A stretch of DNA of 61,233 nucleotides from an uncultured Paracoccaceae bacterium (GCA_947500055.1 CANMQO010000002.1:628181-689413), one strand, 5' to 3'. Positions 1 to 9,257 are shown, counted from the stretch's first letter. The notes: generated from the letters alone by a model not told the origin. Numbers and translations: made by a program.

Positions 1-853
1 TGCCTTCGACGGCATGAACTTCAGCCCGTTTGGCCAATGGCAGGGTGAATGTCCCACAACCAGCAAATAAATCAACGATCCGAGAGGTGCCTTCGGTGAT
101 TTCGGTGATGGCTGTCAGTAGCGCCAGCTCGCCCTCTTTCGTGGCTTGCAAGAACGCCCCAGGCGGCGGCGTCACGCCAGTGCCGCCGAAATCCTGCACC
201 GGGGCGTTGATCGTGACAACGGTTTCATCGTTCCAGGCCAGCCTTGACAACCCATGGGTCTGCGCAAAATTCGCCATCTCGATCTGCAATTGCGGGGTCA
301 GCGGCTTCTCGGTTTCGACAAGAATATCCGGCCCGAGCGGTGCATCCGTCACCGTCAGGTCAATTTCGCCCTTGCGCGAACAGGCCGCAACGGTCAACAC
401 CTCTAGTCCGGGCAAGATCTGAGCAAGAGCAGGTGTGATCAACTGGCAATCAGGCACTTGGATCAACGTATCGGACCCTTTGGCGTGAAAACCAACCATG
501 GCCCCTTTTTTGGTGCGACGCCCTGAAAACTTCGCCCGTCGGCGCGAATTGGCGGGCGATGTTGCGATTGGCCGCATCTCCGCTGAAAGCCCACGCGCCT
601 TTAGCGCGGTTGTCACAATCTCAACTTTCCAATCGGCAACAAACGCATCTGACGCGTGCTGCATTGCGCAGCCACCACAGGATTTGAAATGCCTGCAGGG
701 GGCAGTGACCCGGTTCGGCGATGGCATCACGATCCGCACGCTGCCGTCCTGTGCAACGTCCACTTCTTCCCCAGGTAAGGTGCGCGGCAAGACCGACTGC
801 CCGTCAGAGGCACGACCCAGCCCAAGGTGGTTCAGGCTTTCAATCGTCAACAT
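1..853 (-). CDS. Class I SAM-dependent RNA methyltransferase (TrmA/RlmD type), 3' part outside window
   Basis: The 284 visible residues belong to the 5-methyluridine RNA methyltransferase family, which methylates uridines in rRNA or tRNA. A cysteine cluster (C52, C58, C61 in CRHFKSCGGC) is the usual [4Fe-4S] site of RumA/RlmD-like enzymes. A SAM-binding motif DLFAGCGTF lies just before the window edge. The catalytic Cys region is outside the window. The ATG directly follows the TAA of the upstream ABC gene, so it is probably the last gene of that operon. An N-terminal TRAM domain is suggested but not certain. Which uridine it modifies cannot be told from sequence. Confidence 0.85.
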   Translation of the reverse strand, partial: MLTIESLNHLGLGRASDGQSVLPRTLPGEEVDVAQDGSVRIVMPSPNRVTAPCRHFKSCGGCAMQHASDAFVADWKVEIVTTALKARGLSAEMRPIATSPANSRRRAKFSGRRTKKGAMVGFHAKGSDTLIQVPDCQLITPALAQILPGLEVLTVAACSRKGEIDLTVTDAPLGPDILVETEKPLTPQLQIEMANFAQTHGLSRLAWNDETVVTINAPVQDFGGTGVTPPPGAFLQATKEGELALLTAITEITEGTSRIVDLFAGCGTFTLPLAKRAEVHAVEG

Positions 854-2686
854 TTATTCAGCCGCTTCTTTCACATTGATAAACCCGCCAGACTGCCGGT
901 TCCAATAGCGGGCATAAAGCCCGTCTTGTGTCAGCAAATCAGCATGGGTGCCCTCTTCGACAATGCGTCCCGCGTCAAGCACAACGATCCGGTCCATCCG
1001 GGCAAGGGTCGACAGACGGTGCGCGATGGCAATGACCGTCTTACCATCCATGATGCGCTCCAATGCTTGTTGAATCGCTGCCTCCACCTCGGAATCAAGC
1101 GCGCTGGTGGCTTCATCCAACACAAGGATAGGTGCGTCTTTCAGGATTGCCCTTGCGATGGCGATGCGCTGGCGCTGGCCGCCTGAGAGTTTCACCCCGC
1201 GTTCGCCAAGATGCGCCGCATAGCCTTGGCGACCCTTGTGGTCCTCGAGATCCAGAATGAAATCATGCGCCTCAGCCTGCTTCGCAGCCGCCTCGATCTC
1301 GGCCTGCGTGGCGTCGGGTTTGCCATAGCGGATGTTGTCCAACGCGGAACGATTGAACATAGCCGTTTCCTGCGTGACCATGGCGATCTGTCGGCGCAGG
1401 CTCTCCTGCGTCACGTCGCGGACGTCCTGCCCGTCAATAGTGACGCCACCACCCTCGGTGTCGTAAAGCCGCAACAACAAGGCAACGAGGGTAGACTTCC
1501 CAGCGCCCGACGCCCCGACAAGACCCAGCTTCTCACCAGGCCGGATCGACAGTGTCACGTGATCCAGACCACCCGGGCCACCACCATAGCTGAACGAGAC
1601 ATCGTCGAGGGTGATCGCCCCCTCATGCGCGTTCAAAGTCGTGGCATCTGGCGCATCCGTCAGCTTGTGCGGCGGGCTGAGCGTGTGCATGGCATCCTCG
1701 ATCTCGCCCACATTGGCATACATGCCCATGAGTGTGAAACTGACCCAGCCGGTCATTTGCGACAGGCGCAGCGCAATTGCGCCCGCAGCGGCGATATCAC
1801 CGGCCGTGGCCGTGCCCACCGTCCAGAAATACAGCGTGGTTCCCACCAAGAGTATGGGTAACAGCCCGCCCAGCGCCATGAGCCAGAACCGGAAAGAGGC
1901 TGACATCCACCCATATGTGACGGCCGTACCCCAATAGTTCGCCATGGCATCGATTGCTGACCGATCCTCGTGATCATCATGGGCGAACAGTTTGACCGTC
2001 TTGATGTTGGTGATCGTATCCACAACCTGACCCGTGACCATGGCGCGGGTCGCTGCGCGCGCCTTTGAACGGACGCGAATGCGCGGCATGAAAAAGCGGA
2101 TCATGCCAATATACGCCATCACCCAAAGCGCCAGAAGACCAGCCGTACGCAGATCAATGGTCAGCAATAAGATGACGGAGCCAACTAACGAGGCCAACGC
2201 GAATGCGACGGTGTGGATCATATCCACGATCAGGTCTGTTGTCGCACGCGCAGCCTGCATTTGCTTTTGCGCAATGCGTCCAGCGAAGTCGTCATCGAAG
2301 AACGTGACCGACTGGCCCAGCGAATGCCGATGCAACCGTGACAGGATCAGGTTGCCAAGCGATGGTCCAACAACAACAGCCTGCATCATGCCAGAGATGC
2401 CAAGGATGATCGGGCGCAGAATGACAAAGAACGCCGTGACCCCCAGCAGAAGAGCCATGTTATCAGAAAAATAGGTGTCGGCGTCCGCGTTGAGCGCGGC
2501 GTCAATCACCCAGCCCAGCATCAGGGCTGTCAGTACCTCCAGCGTACCAGCCATCGCAGAGACGAAACCCGCGAGGCCGGTAACTCCCAGGCTTCCGCGC
2601 ACGCACCACCCCAGAAACGCCATCAGCGTTTGCGGGGGTGGTCCATCGGCCCTTTGAAAGGGGTCAATCCATGTTTCCGGTTTCAT
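854..2686 (-). CDS. ABC exporter half-transporter (membrane domain + ATPase)
   Basis: This 610-residue protein has the MsbA/LmrA layout: about six membrane segments (residues 35-335) followed by an ATPase domain. Walker A is GASGAGKST (about 391-399), the signature LSGGQ is near 500, and Walker B ILVLDE is near 520, followed by the H-loop AIAHRLST, so the ATPase looks intact. Its ATG overlaps the stop of the upstream half-transporter by four bases (ATGA). The two therefore are probably translated together and may form a heterodimeric exporter. The substrate cannot be told; lipids, drugs or peptides are all possible. Confidence 0.9.
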   Translation of the reverse strand: MKPETWIDPFQRADGPPPQTLMAFLGWCVRGSLGVTGLAGFVSAMAGTLEVLTALMLGWVIDAALNADADTYFSDNMALLLGVTAFFVILRPIILGISGMMQAVVVGPSLGNLILSRLHRHSLGQSVTFFDDDFAGRIAQKQMQAARATTDLIVDMIHTVAFALASLVGSVILLLTIDLRTAGLLALWVMAYIGMIRFFMPRIRVRSKARAATRAMVTGQVVDTITNIKTVKLFAHDDHEDRSAIDAMANYWGTAVTYGWMSASFRFWLMALGGLLPILLVGTTLYFWTVGTATAGDIAAAGAIALRLSQMTGWVSFTLMGMYANVGEIEDAMHTLSPPHKLTDAPDATTLNAHEGAITLDDVSFSYGGGPGGLDHVTLSIRPGEKLGLVGASGAGKSTLVALLLRLYDTEGGGVTIDGQDVRDVTQESLRRQIAMVTQETAMFNRSALDNIRYGKPDATQAEIEAAAKQAEAHDFILDLEDHKGRQGYAAHLGERGVKLSGGQRQRIAIARAILKDAPILVLDEATSALDSEVEAAIQQALERIMDGKTVIAIAHRLSTLARMDRIVVLDAGRIVEEGTHADLLTQDGLYARYWNRQSGGFINVKEAAE

Positions 2687-4527
2687 TCTGCGACCTGTGT
2701 TTCCTGCCCCAGAAAGCCGCCTGATTGCCGCGCCCAGAACCGTGCATATTGTCCGTTTGCCGTCAGCAGCGCGTCATGGGTGCCGTCTTCGATAACTCGG
2801 CCCTGATCCATGACAATGATCCGATCCATCTGCGCGATCGTGGAAAGGCGGTGGGCAATCGCGATCACTGTCTTGCCTTCCATCATGCCATAAAGCGTGC
2901 GCTGAATAGCGGCTTCGACTTCACTATCTAGGGCGCTGGTCGCTTCATCCAAGAGAAGGATTGGCGCATCTTTCAACATCACCCGTGCAAGGGCGATGCG
3001 CTGGCGTTGTCCGCCCGACAATTTGACACCGCGTTCGCCGACCTTGGCGTCATAGCCCTTGTTCCCTTCATTGTCTTCAAGACCAACGATGAAATCATGC
3101 GCCTCAGCCTTGCGGGCTGCGGCGATCATCTGATCTTCGGTCGCCTCTGGATAGCCATAGATGATGTTGTCGCGCACGGAGCGGTGCAGCAGCGCGCTGT
3201 CCTGCTGCACCATGCCGATATTCCGGCGCAAACTGTCCTGCGTTACCTGCATGATGTCTTGCCCGTCGATGCGGATGACGCCGCGTTCGGCGTCGTAAAA
3301 CCGCAGAAGCAGCTTGACCAGCGTGGACTTGCCCGCACCGGATTGCCCGACCAGCCCAACCTTTTCGCCTGCACAAACTGAAAGGTTGATCTCATCCAGA
3401 CCACCGGTTTCCTTCCCGTAGTGGTGTGACAGATTTTGAATCTCAACCGCGCCTTCGCTGATCTTTAGCGTCTCCGCCCCGCTATCCAACAGGGTGATCG
3501 GCTGGGCGATGGTTTGCATGCCCTCGGACACTACTCCCAATTCGCGGAAGAAATTGCTGGTCGCCCACATGATCCAGCCGGACATGGCGTTCAGGCGCAG
3601 GGCCAGTGTAGTCGCAACGGCAACGACCCCAACTGTCCCGGTGCCCATACCCCAAAGCCACATGGACCAGCCCACAACACCCACGATCAACAGGCCGTTC
3701 AAGATCATCAGGCCGACATCCATGATGGTGTAAAGTCGCATTTCGGCCTGAAAGGTCTGGCGACTATCTTCAATCGCTTCCTTGGCATAGGCGATTTCGC
3801 GGTCGTGATGGGCGAACATCTTGACCGAATGGATATTCGTGTAGCTATCAACGATCCGGCCCGTGACCTTGCTGCGGGCGTTTGATGCCGCTTCCGATGC
3901 GGGGCCGATCCGTTTGACGACCCAGCGCAGCAGGAACAGATAAGGGATCAACCATAAAAGCAGCGGGATGATCAGCCGGATATCCGCCTGCCCCAAAAGA
4001 ACTGTGGCCGCCACGACATAGGCCGCTGCAAAGGTCAGCGCATCAAAAAGCTGGAACACAACCTCGCCTGCGGCGGAGGGTGTTTGCATGATCCTGTTGG
4101 CGATCCGGCCTGCGAAGTCATCCTCGAACCAGCCAACCGATTGTCGCAGCACATGTTTATGCGCCCGCCAGCGCACCAGCGTCACGAAGTTGGGGAAGAT
4201 CGTGTTATTCAGCAGCATGACCTGAAAGATATGGAGCAGCGGCCGCAGCGTCAGAATGAACAGTGCAACGAGAATAAATTCAGTGCCGTAGCGTGCCCAA
4301 ACCTGTGCTGGCGTCCCGCTGGACATGGTGTCAACCAAACGCCCGACATAGCCAAGAAGCCAAATTTCCACGCCCGCGATCATCACCGAAGCAATCCCGG
4401 CAATCACCAATATACGTTTGAACGGTTCTGCATAGAGACGCAGAAACGGATAGAGCCGCTTGGGCGGCGTGTCGGTCTCCTGATACGCGGTATAGGGATC
4501 GACCAGGCCTTCGAAATATCGAAACAT
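2683..4527 (-). CDS. ABC exporter half-transporter, partner of the next gene
   Basis: This 614-residue inner-membrane exporter subunit has the same membrane-domain then ATPase order as its neighbour. Walker A GQSGAGKST is at about 394-402, with an intact LSGGQRQR signature, Walker B ILLLDE and H-loop. It is the first gene of the ABC pair, with only 47 bases to the LysE-type gene upstream on the same strand. The two halves are clear paralogues, so either homodimers or a heterodimer is possible. Coupled overlap favours the heterodimer. The substrate is unknown. Confidence 0.9.
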   Translation of the reverse strand: MFRYFEGLVDPYTAYQETDTPPKRLYPFLRLYAEPFKRILVIAGIASVMIAGVEIWLLGYVGRLVDTMSSGTPAQVWARYGTEFILVALFILTLRPLLHIFQVMLLNNTIFPNFVTLVRWRAHKHVLRQSVGWFEDDFAGRIANRIMQTPSAAGEVVFQLFDALTFAAAYVVAATVLLGQADIRLIIPLLLWLIPYLFLLRWVVKRIGPASEAASNARSKVTGRIVDSYTNIHSVKMFAHHDREIAYAKEAIEDSRQTFQAEMRLYTIMDVGLMILNGLLIVGVVGWSMWLWGMGTGTVGVVAVATTLALRLNAMSGWIMWATSNFFRELGVVSEGMQTIAQPITLLDSGAETLKISEGAVEIQNLSHHYGKETGGLDEINLSVCAGEKVGLVGQSGAGKSTLVKLLLRFYDAERGVIRIDGQDIMQVTQDSLRRNIGMVQQDSALLHRSVRDNIIYGYPEATEDQMIAAARKAEAHDFIVGLEDNEGNKGYDAKVGERGVKLSGGQRQRIALARVMLKDAPILLLDEATSALDSEVEAAIQRTLYGMMEGKTVIAIAHRLSTIAQMDRIIVMDQGRVIEDGTHDALLTANGQYARFWARQSGGFLGQETQVAE

Positions 4528-4574
4528 TGGTCTGCCTTACGGGTAGGGGTGCCGCAGACATAGCAAGGATTTTG

Positions 4575-5156
4575 TCAGAGGAAAACCAGAACTGAAAACA
4601 CGCCCAGCGCGAGTGCCATAATGCGCATGAAGATGCGCCAGGCTGTCGGGTTGGTCAGCAGATAGGCCAGCACTACCCCCGCCGCTGACCAGAACAGGCA
4701 AACTCCCAGATTGATGCTGGAGAACGTTGCCGCCAAGGTGCCCGCCTGCTGCGTTTGCGACATCGCGGGCACGTAAGCCATGGCACTCAGCGCCACTGCC
4801 CAGACTTTGGGGTTGATCCATTGGAACAGTACTGCCTCTCCAAACGTGAAGGGCCGGTCGCGCCCTTGCTGCCGGTCTGGATCCGCATGCCACAACTGAT
4901 AGGCTATCCATAGGATCCAAAGGCAGGCCCCGATTTTCAATGCAAGCATCAACCGAGGCTGCTGTTGCAACAGCGCCCCAACCCCATACCCCGTGATTGC
5001 TGATGTGATTCCCACCCCGATGGCTACGCCCAGCACATGTGGCACAGTTCGCCGGAACCCAAACCTTGCCCCGGACGCGGTCAGTAAGATGACGTTTGGC
5101 CCCGGTGAGAATAACCCAAGGAACACGAACCCGATCAGGGGCAGAAATTCAGTCAA
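4575..5156 (-). CDS. LysE/RhtB-family amino acid exporter
   Basis: A 193-residue inner-membrane protein with about six hydrophobic segments. The N-terminal SPGPNVILLTASGARFG signature is typical of the LysE/RhtB family, which exports amino acids or their derivatives by proton antiport. The start is a TTG at 5156 inside the 3' end of the upstream cca gene (8-base overlap), with an AAAGG Shine-Dalgarno about nine bases before it. No closer ATG fits the family N-terminus. The specific substrate cannot be predicted. Confidence 0.85.
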   Translation of the reverse strand: MTEFLPLIGFVFLGLFSPGPNVILLTASGARFGFRRTVPHVLGVAIGVGITSAITGYGVGALLQQQPRLMLALKIGACLWILWIAYQLWHADPDRQQGRDRPFTFGEAVLFQWINPKVWAVALSAMAYVPAMSQTQQAGTLAATFSSINLGVCLFWSAAGVVLAYLLTNPTAWRIFMRIMALALGVFSVLVFL

Positions 5157-6285
5157 TCAGGTCAGCCTTTGTCAGGGTAAAGCCGGAATCGATCCACCGC
5201 TGCTCGGCCGCTTTCAACGCTTTGCCCAGCGCTGGCCCTTTCAGTTTCGGCATAAGGTCGGCAGCGGTCAGGGGGAAAGTCCGGTTCGCGGCGTGTCTTA
5301 TTTTTCTGATCGCATCAGGATCAACCGCTTGCCCCATCGCAGCAACCGTCACCATCAGCCGGTCAATTCCAGACTTTTCTCCAAACCGATACGCAGCCTC
5401 TGCTTCCGGCAGATCGCTGCTGATGTGATCTAACTGGGCCATCTGCGCCTTGGACAGGCGCAGGTTCTGACTTGGATTACCACCCAACACCGCGAGGCGC
5501 CGGATCGGGTCAGGCGCAACGTTGTTTTGCTGTTCAATATGCACCAGAACCGCCAGCGGGTCGGCCGTTGCCCCCGGCAAAACCAGCCCCAACGCGCCGG
5601 TTGCCGCCATGGATGCAGTAGCCGGCGCCGGATCCGGGGCGCGGAGCAGTTTCAACACTTCCGATGTAACCCGCTCCACGGAAAGCGAGCTGAGCCCTTC
5701 GACATTGGCCGCGCAGGCGGCAAGCCCGTCGGCATCCGGCCCCTCAGCCGGGTCACCGTACCACGCGTTGAACCGGAAAAAGCGCAGGATGCGCAGGTAG
5801 TCCTCCTTGATCCGGGTATCGGCATCTTCGATGAACCGGATACGCCGCCTGAGCAGGTCCGGCAGGCCGCCAAGCGGGTCGGCGACAATCCCATCTGGCC
5901 CGGCATAAAGCGCGTTCATGGTGAAATCCCGCCGCTTTGCGTCATCCAACATGTTATCAGCAAAAGCCACGGTTGCACGCCGTCCGTCAGTTGCTACATC
6001 GCGACGGAATGTCGTGATTTCAAACGGGATGTCATCAGCGACAACAGTGACGGTGCCATGGTCGATCCCGGTCGGGATCACCTTCAGCCCAGCGGCCCGC
6101 GCCAGTTTCACCACCTTTTGCGGCCTTGCATCCGTGGACAGGTCCAGATCCGCCACTGGTTCATTGATCAATGCGTTGCGCACGCAGCCACCGACGAACC
6201 AGACCTGATGGTCTGCATCCTTCAGCAAACCGCAGACCAGCTGGGCGGGTTTGCCGGTTAGCCATGGCGCATCAATCCGGGTCAT
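5149..6285 (-). CDS. cca: CCA tRNA nucleotidyltransferase
   Basis: A class II nucleotidyltransferase/poly(A) polymerase-family protein of 378 residues that adds or repairs the 3' CCA of tRNAs. The catalytic head shows FVGGCVRNAL (30-39) and DLDLS (D47 and D49 as metal ligands). The RRDFTMNALY motif and the RILRFFRF helix of the neck domain follow. The ATG at 6285 overlaps the stop of the upstream Nudix gene (ATGA). A longer upstream reading frame exists but lacks family similarity. Coupling with a CoA-type Nudix gene is, as far as I recall, common in Rhodobacterales. Confidence 0.93.
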   Translation of the reverse strand: MTRIDAPWLTGKPAQLVCGLLKDADHQVWFVGGCVRNALINEPVADLDLSTDARPQKVVKLARAAGLKVIPTGIDHGTVTVVADDIPFEITTFRRDVATDGRRATVAFADNMLDDAKRRDFTMNALYAGPDGIVADPLGGLPDLLRRRIRFIEDADTRIKEDYLRILRFFRFNAWYGDPAEGPDADGLAACAANVEGLSSLSVERVTSEVLKLLRAPDPAPATASMAATGALGLVLPGATADPLAVLVHIEQQNNVAPDPIRRLAVLGGNPSQNLRLSKAQMAQLDHISSDLPEAEAAYRFGEKSGIDRLMVTVAAMGQAVDPDAIRKIRHAANRTFPLTAADLMPKLKGPALGKALKAAEQRWIDSGFTLTKADLID

Positions 6286-6872
6286 GACATCCGCTCCGCC
6301 AATGCACGCAATATCCGGGCCGTCGCCCCCCAGACATAATAGGGACCGTATGGCACGGTGTAGTAGTACCGCTTGCGCCCTTGCCACCGCCGCCCCTCAA
6401 CCCGGTACATCCCCGGGTCAGAAAAATGAGCAAGCGGCACCTCAAACACTTCGCTGACCTCCCCTGCCTCGGGAGTGGGATCATAATCCCCTGTCACCAA
6501 GGCCAGTACCGGCGTCACCTGATAGCCAGTGACCGTCTGATGCGACGGCAAATTGCCCAAAACCTGAACAATATCATACGGCAAACCAATTTCCTCATGT
6601 GCCTCACGCAGGGCAGCGGCTTGCGGGCTCCTGTCATCTGGGTCCTGCTTGCCCCCGGGAAATGCGATCTGGCCGGGGTGATGTTTCAGCCGGGCAGACC
6701 TTTTGGTCAGGATAAGCGTCTCCGCCTCGGCGCGGATCGCCACCAGCACCGCCGCTGGCGTCAGCTTACAATCGGGTGCCTGCACATCCTTGTTGAGATC
6801 GAAATCGGACGACGCGCCGCCCTTTTGGGACAGCGCGTTCAATAGTCGTTTTTCCAGATCAGGCACTGGCAT
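6282..6872 (-). CDS. Nudix hydrolase, CoA pyrophosphatase type
   Basis: A 196-residue Nudix hydrolase. The Nudix box is complete, from GGKQDPDD through AALREAHEEIGL. The preceding LTKRSARLKHHPGQIAFPGG stretch is typical of the NudL/CoA-diphosphatase subgroup (UPF0035), which cleaves CoA to phosphopantetheine and 3',5'-ADP. I chose the ATG at 6872, which overlaps the hsp33 stop by 14 bases. An upstream start at 6920 would add 16 residues without family similarity. It is coupled downstream to cca. Confidence 0.88.
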   Translation of the reverse strand: MPVPDLEKRLLNALSQKGGASSDFDLNKDVQAPDCKLTPAAVLVAIRAEAETLILTKRSARLKHHPGQIAFPGGKQDPDDRSPQAAALREAHEEIGLPYDIVQVLGNLPSHQTVTGYQVTPVLALVTGDYDPTPEAGEVSEVFEVPLAHFSDPGMYRVEGRRWQGRKRYYYTVPYGPYYVWGATARILRALAERMS

Positions 6873-7851
6873 CCTTGGCCTCGAACCCGAGCGTATCGGG
6901 ATCAAAACTGTAATGCGCACCGCAGAACTGACAATCGGCGGTCACCGTGCCCTCGTCGGTAGTCATGGTCCCAATGTCTTTGGCTGAATAGATCGACAGG
7001 CTTTGCCGCACCTTATCTTCCGAACAGCTACAGCCGAAACTGATTGCCTGCGCGTCAAACACCCTTGGCTGTTCTTCATGGAACAACCGGACCAATAGAT
7101 CCGTTGGGGCAACGCTTGGGCCAATCAGCTCAATCTCTTCGACCGTGTCCAGCAGCGCATTGGCGCGGTTCCAGTTTTCACCTTCGTCCGCGTCAAGTAT
7201 ATCGGTCGCATCAAGTAACCCAGCCTCGCCAGAGCCGCCTTCACCGGACATTTCGGGCGATGCTTTCGGCATATGTTGCAACATCACACCGCCTGCCCGC
7301 CAGTGGGTGGCTTCACCCGGCAGTTGCGACTGCCCATAAGTCAGCGAAAACCGGGTCGGCAACTGTTCGGATTGCGCAAAATAGGTTTCCGCACATGCTG
7401 ATAGTGATCCGCCTGCAATCGGTGTGATCCCTTGGTAAGGGGTCATACCCTGACCCTGATCGATGAGGATCGCAAAATAGCCGCTGCCAATCTGGCTGAA
7501 TGGGTCAGCCGTCTCATCAAGTTCTTCCGCATCATAAGACGCATAGGCGCGAATACGCGCGGGCTGCCCATCATCGGTTGGCCCATAATAATCAGTCGCA
7601 ATCAAGCGCACGGGTCCAGAACCGCGCACTTGCAGCGACAGTTTCCACCGCAGTTTGACGGTTTGGCCAATCAGGGCGGTCAGCAACGCCATTTCGGCCA
7701 CCAACCCTTCGACCAGCGGCGGATAATTATGCTGTGACAACACCTGTTCCAACACCCCGTCCAGCCGGGCGACGCGGCCACGGATGTCGGAAGCATCAAG
7801 TTGAAACGGCAGGACGGTATCGTCCCAAGCGATTTGGGTGCCGAGGCTCAT
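6859..7851 (-). CDS. hslO: Redox-regulated chaperone Hsp33
   Basis: A 330-residue cytosolic holdase chaperone activated by oxidation and unfolding. The C-terminal zinc site is complete: FGCSCSEDK (CxC) followed by CQFCGAHY (CxxC). The N-terminal part carries the Hsp33 core, for example the HNYPPLVEGLVAE region. The ATG at 7851 is chosen because AGGAAAG lies six bases upstream; two in-frame ATGs further upstream have no such site. A well-matched heat-shock-type promoter precedes it. It heads a run with the Nudix, cca and LysE genes, linked by overlaps. Confidence 0.95.
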   Translation of the reverse strand: MSLGTQIAWDDTVLPFQLDASDIRGRVARLDGVLEQVLSQHNYPPLVEGLVAEMALLTALIGQTVKLRWKLSLQVRGSGPVRLIATDYYGPTDDGQPARIRAYASYDAEELDETADPFSQIGSGYFAILIDQGQGMTPYQGITPIAGGSLSACAETYFAQSEQLPTRFSLTYGQSQLPGEATHWRAGGVMLQHMPKASPEMSGEGGSGEAGLLDATDILDADEGENWNRANALLDTVEEIELIGPSVAPTDLLVRLFHEEQPRVFDAQAISFGCSCSEDKVRQSLSIYSAKDIGTMTTDEGTVTADCQFCGAHYSFDPDTLGFEAKDASA

Positions 7852-7885
7852 GGTCTTTCCTAACATGTCAGGAGTTGGCATACCG

Positions 7886-7918
7886 CGCCTATATAGGCGG
7901 AGCAACCGCGCGTCCAAG
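7886..7918 (-). promoter_or_regulatory. Candidate RpoH (heat-shock) promoter of hsp33, containing a palindrome
   Basis: Read on the minus strand, CTTG (7918-7915) is followed by exactly 17 bases and then CCTATATAGG (7897-7888). This agrees with the alphaproteobacterial heat-shock promoter consensus CTTG-N17/18-CYTATNTNNG at every fixed position. The -10 part sits in a perfect 14 bp palindrome, CGCCTATATAGGCG (7886-7899), midway between the divergent hsp33 and Nudix start codons. The predicted transcript would start about 30 bases before the hsp33 ATG. Confidence 0.7.
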
Positions 7919-7927
7919 GGGTAAGCA

Positions 7928-8362
7928 ATGATCAGACGGTATGGCGATGTGCCGATAAACGGGCAGCGGTATGAATTGCGCCCCGGGGCCTATGCCATCC
8001 TGCCGCTGAACGGGCGGCTGTTATTGACCTATCAGGGTGATCCACATTTTGAGATTCAGCTGCCCGGTGGCGGCATTGATCCGGGGGAAAGTCCGGTGCA
8101 GGCATTGCATCGCGAAGTGTTTGAGGAAACAGGTTGGCGGATTTCGCATCCGCGTAGGCTGGGCGCGTTCAGGCGGTTCGTCTACATGCCCGAATATGAC
8201 AAGTACGCCGAAAAGCTGTGCCACATTTACCTCGCCAGGCCCGTCCGACAGCTGGGCCCCCCGACCGAGCCTGATCACATCCCGCTGTGGATGGACCCGC
8301 TAGATGCAATCCGGGAAATCGGCCCGGGTGATGCCCGGTTCGTCACCAGCCTATTCGACTAG
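7928..8362 (+). CDS. Nudix hydrolase
   Basis: A 144-residue single-domain Nudix hydrolase. The box starts GGGIDPGES and ends REVFEETGW, with all glutamates that coordinate the metal present. The substrate is not predictable; ADP-ribose-like or other nucleoside diphosphate derivatives are typical. It is divergent from hsp33 and its last 12 bases overlap the convergent membrane protein gene. It is not closely similar to the CoA-type Nudix protein encoded about 1 kb away. Confidence 0.85.
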   Translation: MIRRYGDVPINGQRYELRPGAYAILPLNGRLLLTYQGDPHFEIQLPGGGIDPGESPVQALHREVFEETGWRISHPRRLGAFRRFVYMPEYDKYAEKLCHIYLARPVRQLGPPTEPDHIPLWMDPLDAIREIGPGDARFVTSLFD

Positions 8363-9124
8363 CGGACGCTTTTCGATCAGGTGCCCGTAAAGCGTGGTTA
8401 GGATGCTAAGGCCAACCATAAAATTCAGCCAATACATGGCGCCACCGAAGACCAAGAACACCGGAAACGGCAACTCAATCAAAGTAGCGAGGCAAAGCTG
8501 GATCAAAAGGTTGATGCCAACCATGATAAGCACCACCTGAAAAATAGTGTTCTTTACGGGATCCGTCTGCGCCAGTGACTCTGCGATGCGCATTGGTTCA
8601 GCCACGGCGCTGGCTGGCAAGGTAAGTGCGATCCGGAACCAAAGGTAGCTTGTCAGGATCCCTGATGCCAACCCCAGCACAGACCCGGCGATGAATGAAC
8701 CCTGCAACCCAAGTGCTGCGATCAAGATACTGCCAAAGAAATTTATGACAAATGACGCGAGTGCGACAAGCAAACCAAGTTTGATCGACATCCAAAGGTA
8801 GGACCCAATGGGTCGATTTGCGATGGTTGGCAGGACATGGGCATATTCCTCTTTCAGGATGAACCGGTGCCAGGCAACCGCGACCCAGGAGGCCACGAAG
8901 ATGATCAGAAACAGCCCGCCAAAAAGAAGTAATGCAAACATCGGGTTGGCTGTTTCGGGATTCATGAACATCATCATGACTGTCGCAGGGCCAACTTTGA
9001 ACGCCTTCGCCACAAAATAGATAATTGCCACTGTCAGCAGGATTGGCCCCGCAGAGACCCGCAATGCCTGTCCAAGGTTGCTGAACACCATCATGAATGC
9101 ATGCCGAACGAACTGAAGTGCCAT
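8351..9124 (-). CDS. Uncharacterised polytopic membrane protein
   Basis: A 257-residue protein with about six strongly hydrophobic segments and short loops. I recognise no catalytic motif and cannot place it in a named transporter family. Proteins of this general look are annotated as hypothetical integral membrane proteins in Rhodobacterales. The ATG at 9124 is preceded by GAGAGG at good spacing; an upstream in-frame start would add 13 charged residues. It is divergent from argG and its 3' end overlaps the Nudix gene by 12 bases. No function is assigned. Confidence 0.75.
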   Translation of the reverse strand: MALQFVRHAFMMVFSNLGQALRVSAGPILLTVAIIYFVAKAFKVGPATVMMMFMNPETANPMFALLLFGGLFLIIFVASWVAVAWHRFILKEEYAHVLPTIANRPIGSYLWMSIKLGLLVALASFVINFFGSILIAALGLQGSFIAGSVLGLASGILTSYLWFRIALTLPASAVAEPMRIAESLAQTDPVKNTIFQVVLIMVGINLLIQLCLATLIELPFPVFLVFGGAMYWLNFMVGLSILTTLYGHLIEKRPLVE

Positions 9125-9201
9125 GCGTCGCCTCTCTTGCGTGTAACGCTTTGGTGTTTGCATGCGGCAGGATGGCCGTCAACGCCCGTGTCCTTGCCCT
9201 G

Positions 9202-9257
9202 CCTTGCGAAAACCGCTATCGCGCGGTTTTAGACACATCTGACGCAAGGGCCCGCGC
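9202..9257 (+). promoter_or_regulatory. argG leader: nested hairpins covering the ribosome binding site
   Basis: The RNA leader can form an inner hairpin AAAACCGC / GCGGTTTT (9209-9216 with 9223-9230, six-base loop). An outer helix CCTTGCG / CGCAAGG (9202-9208 with 9243-9249) can also form. The outer helix pairs with the AAGG that is the only plausible Shine-Dalgarno of argG. This is seen in the sequence; any regulatory role is inference. Confidence 0.4.
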
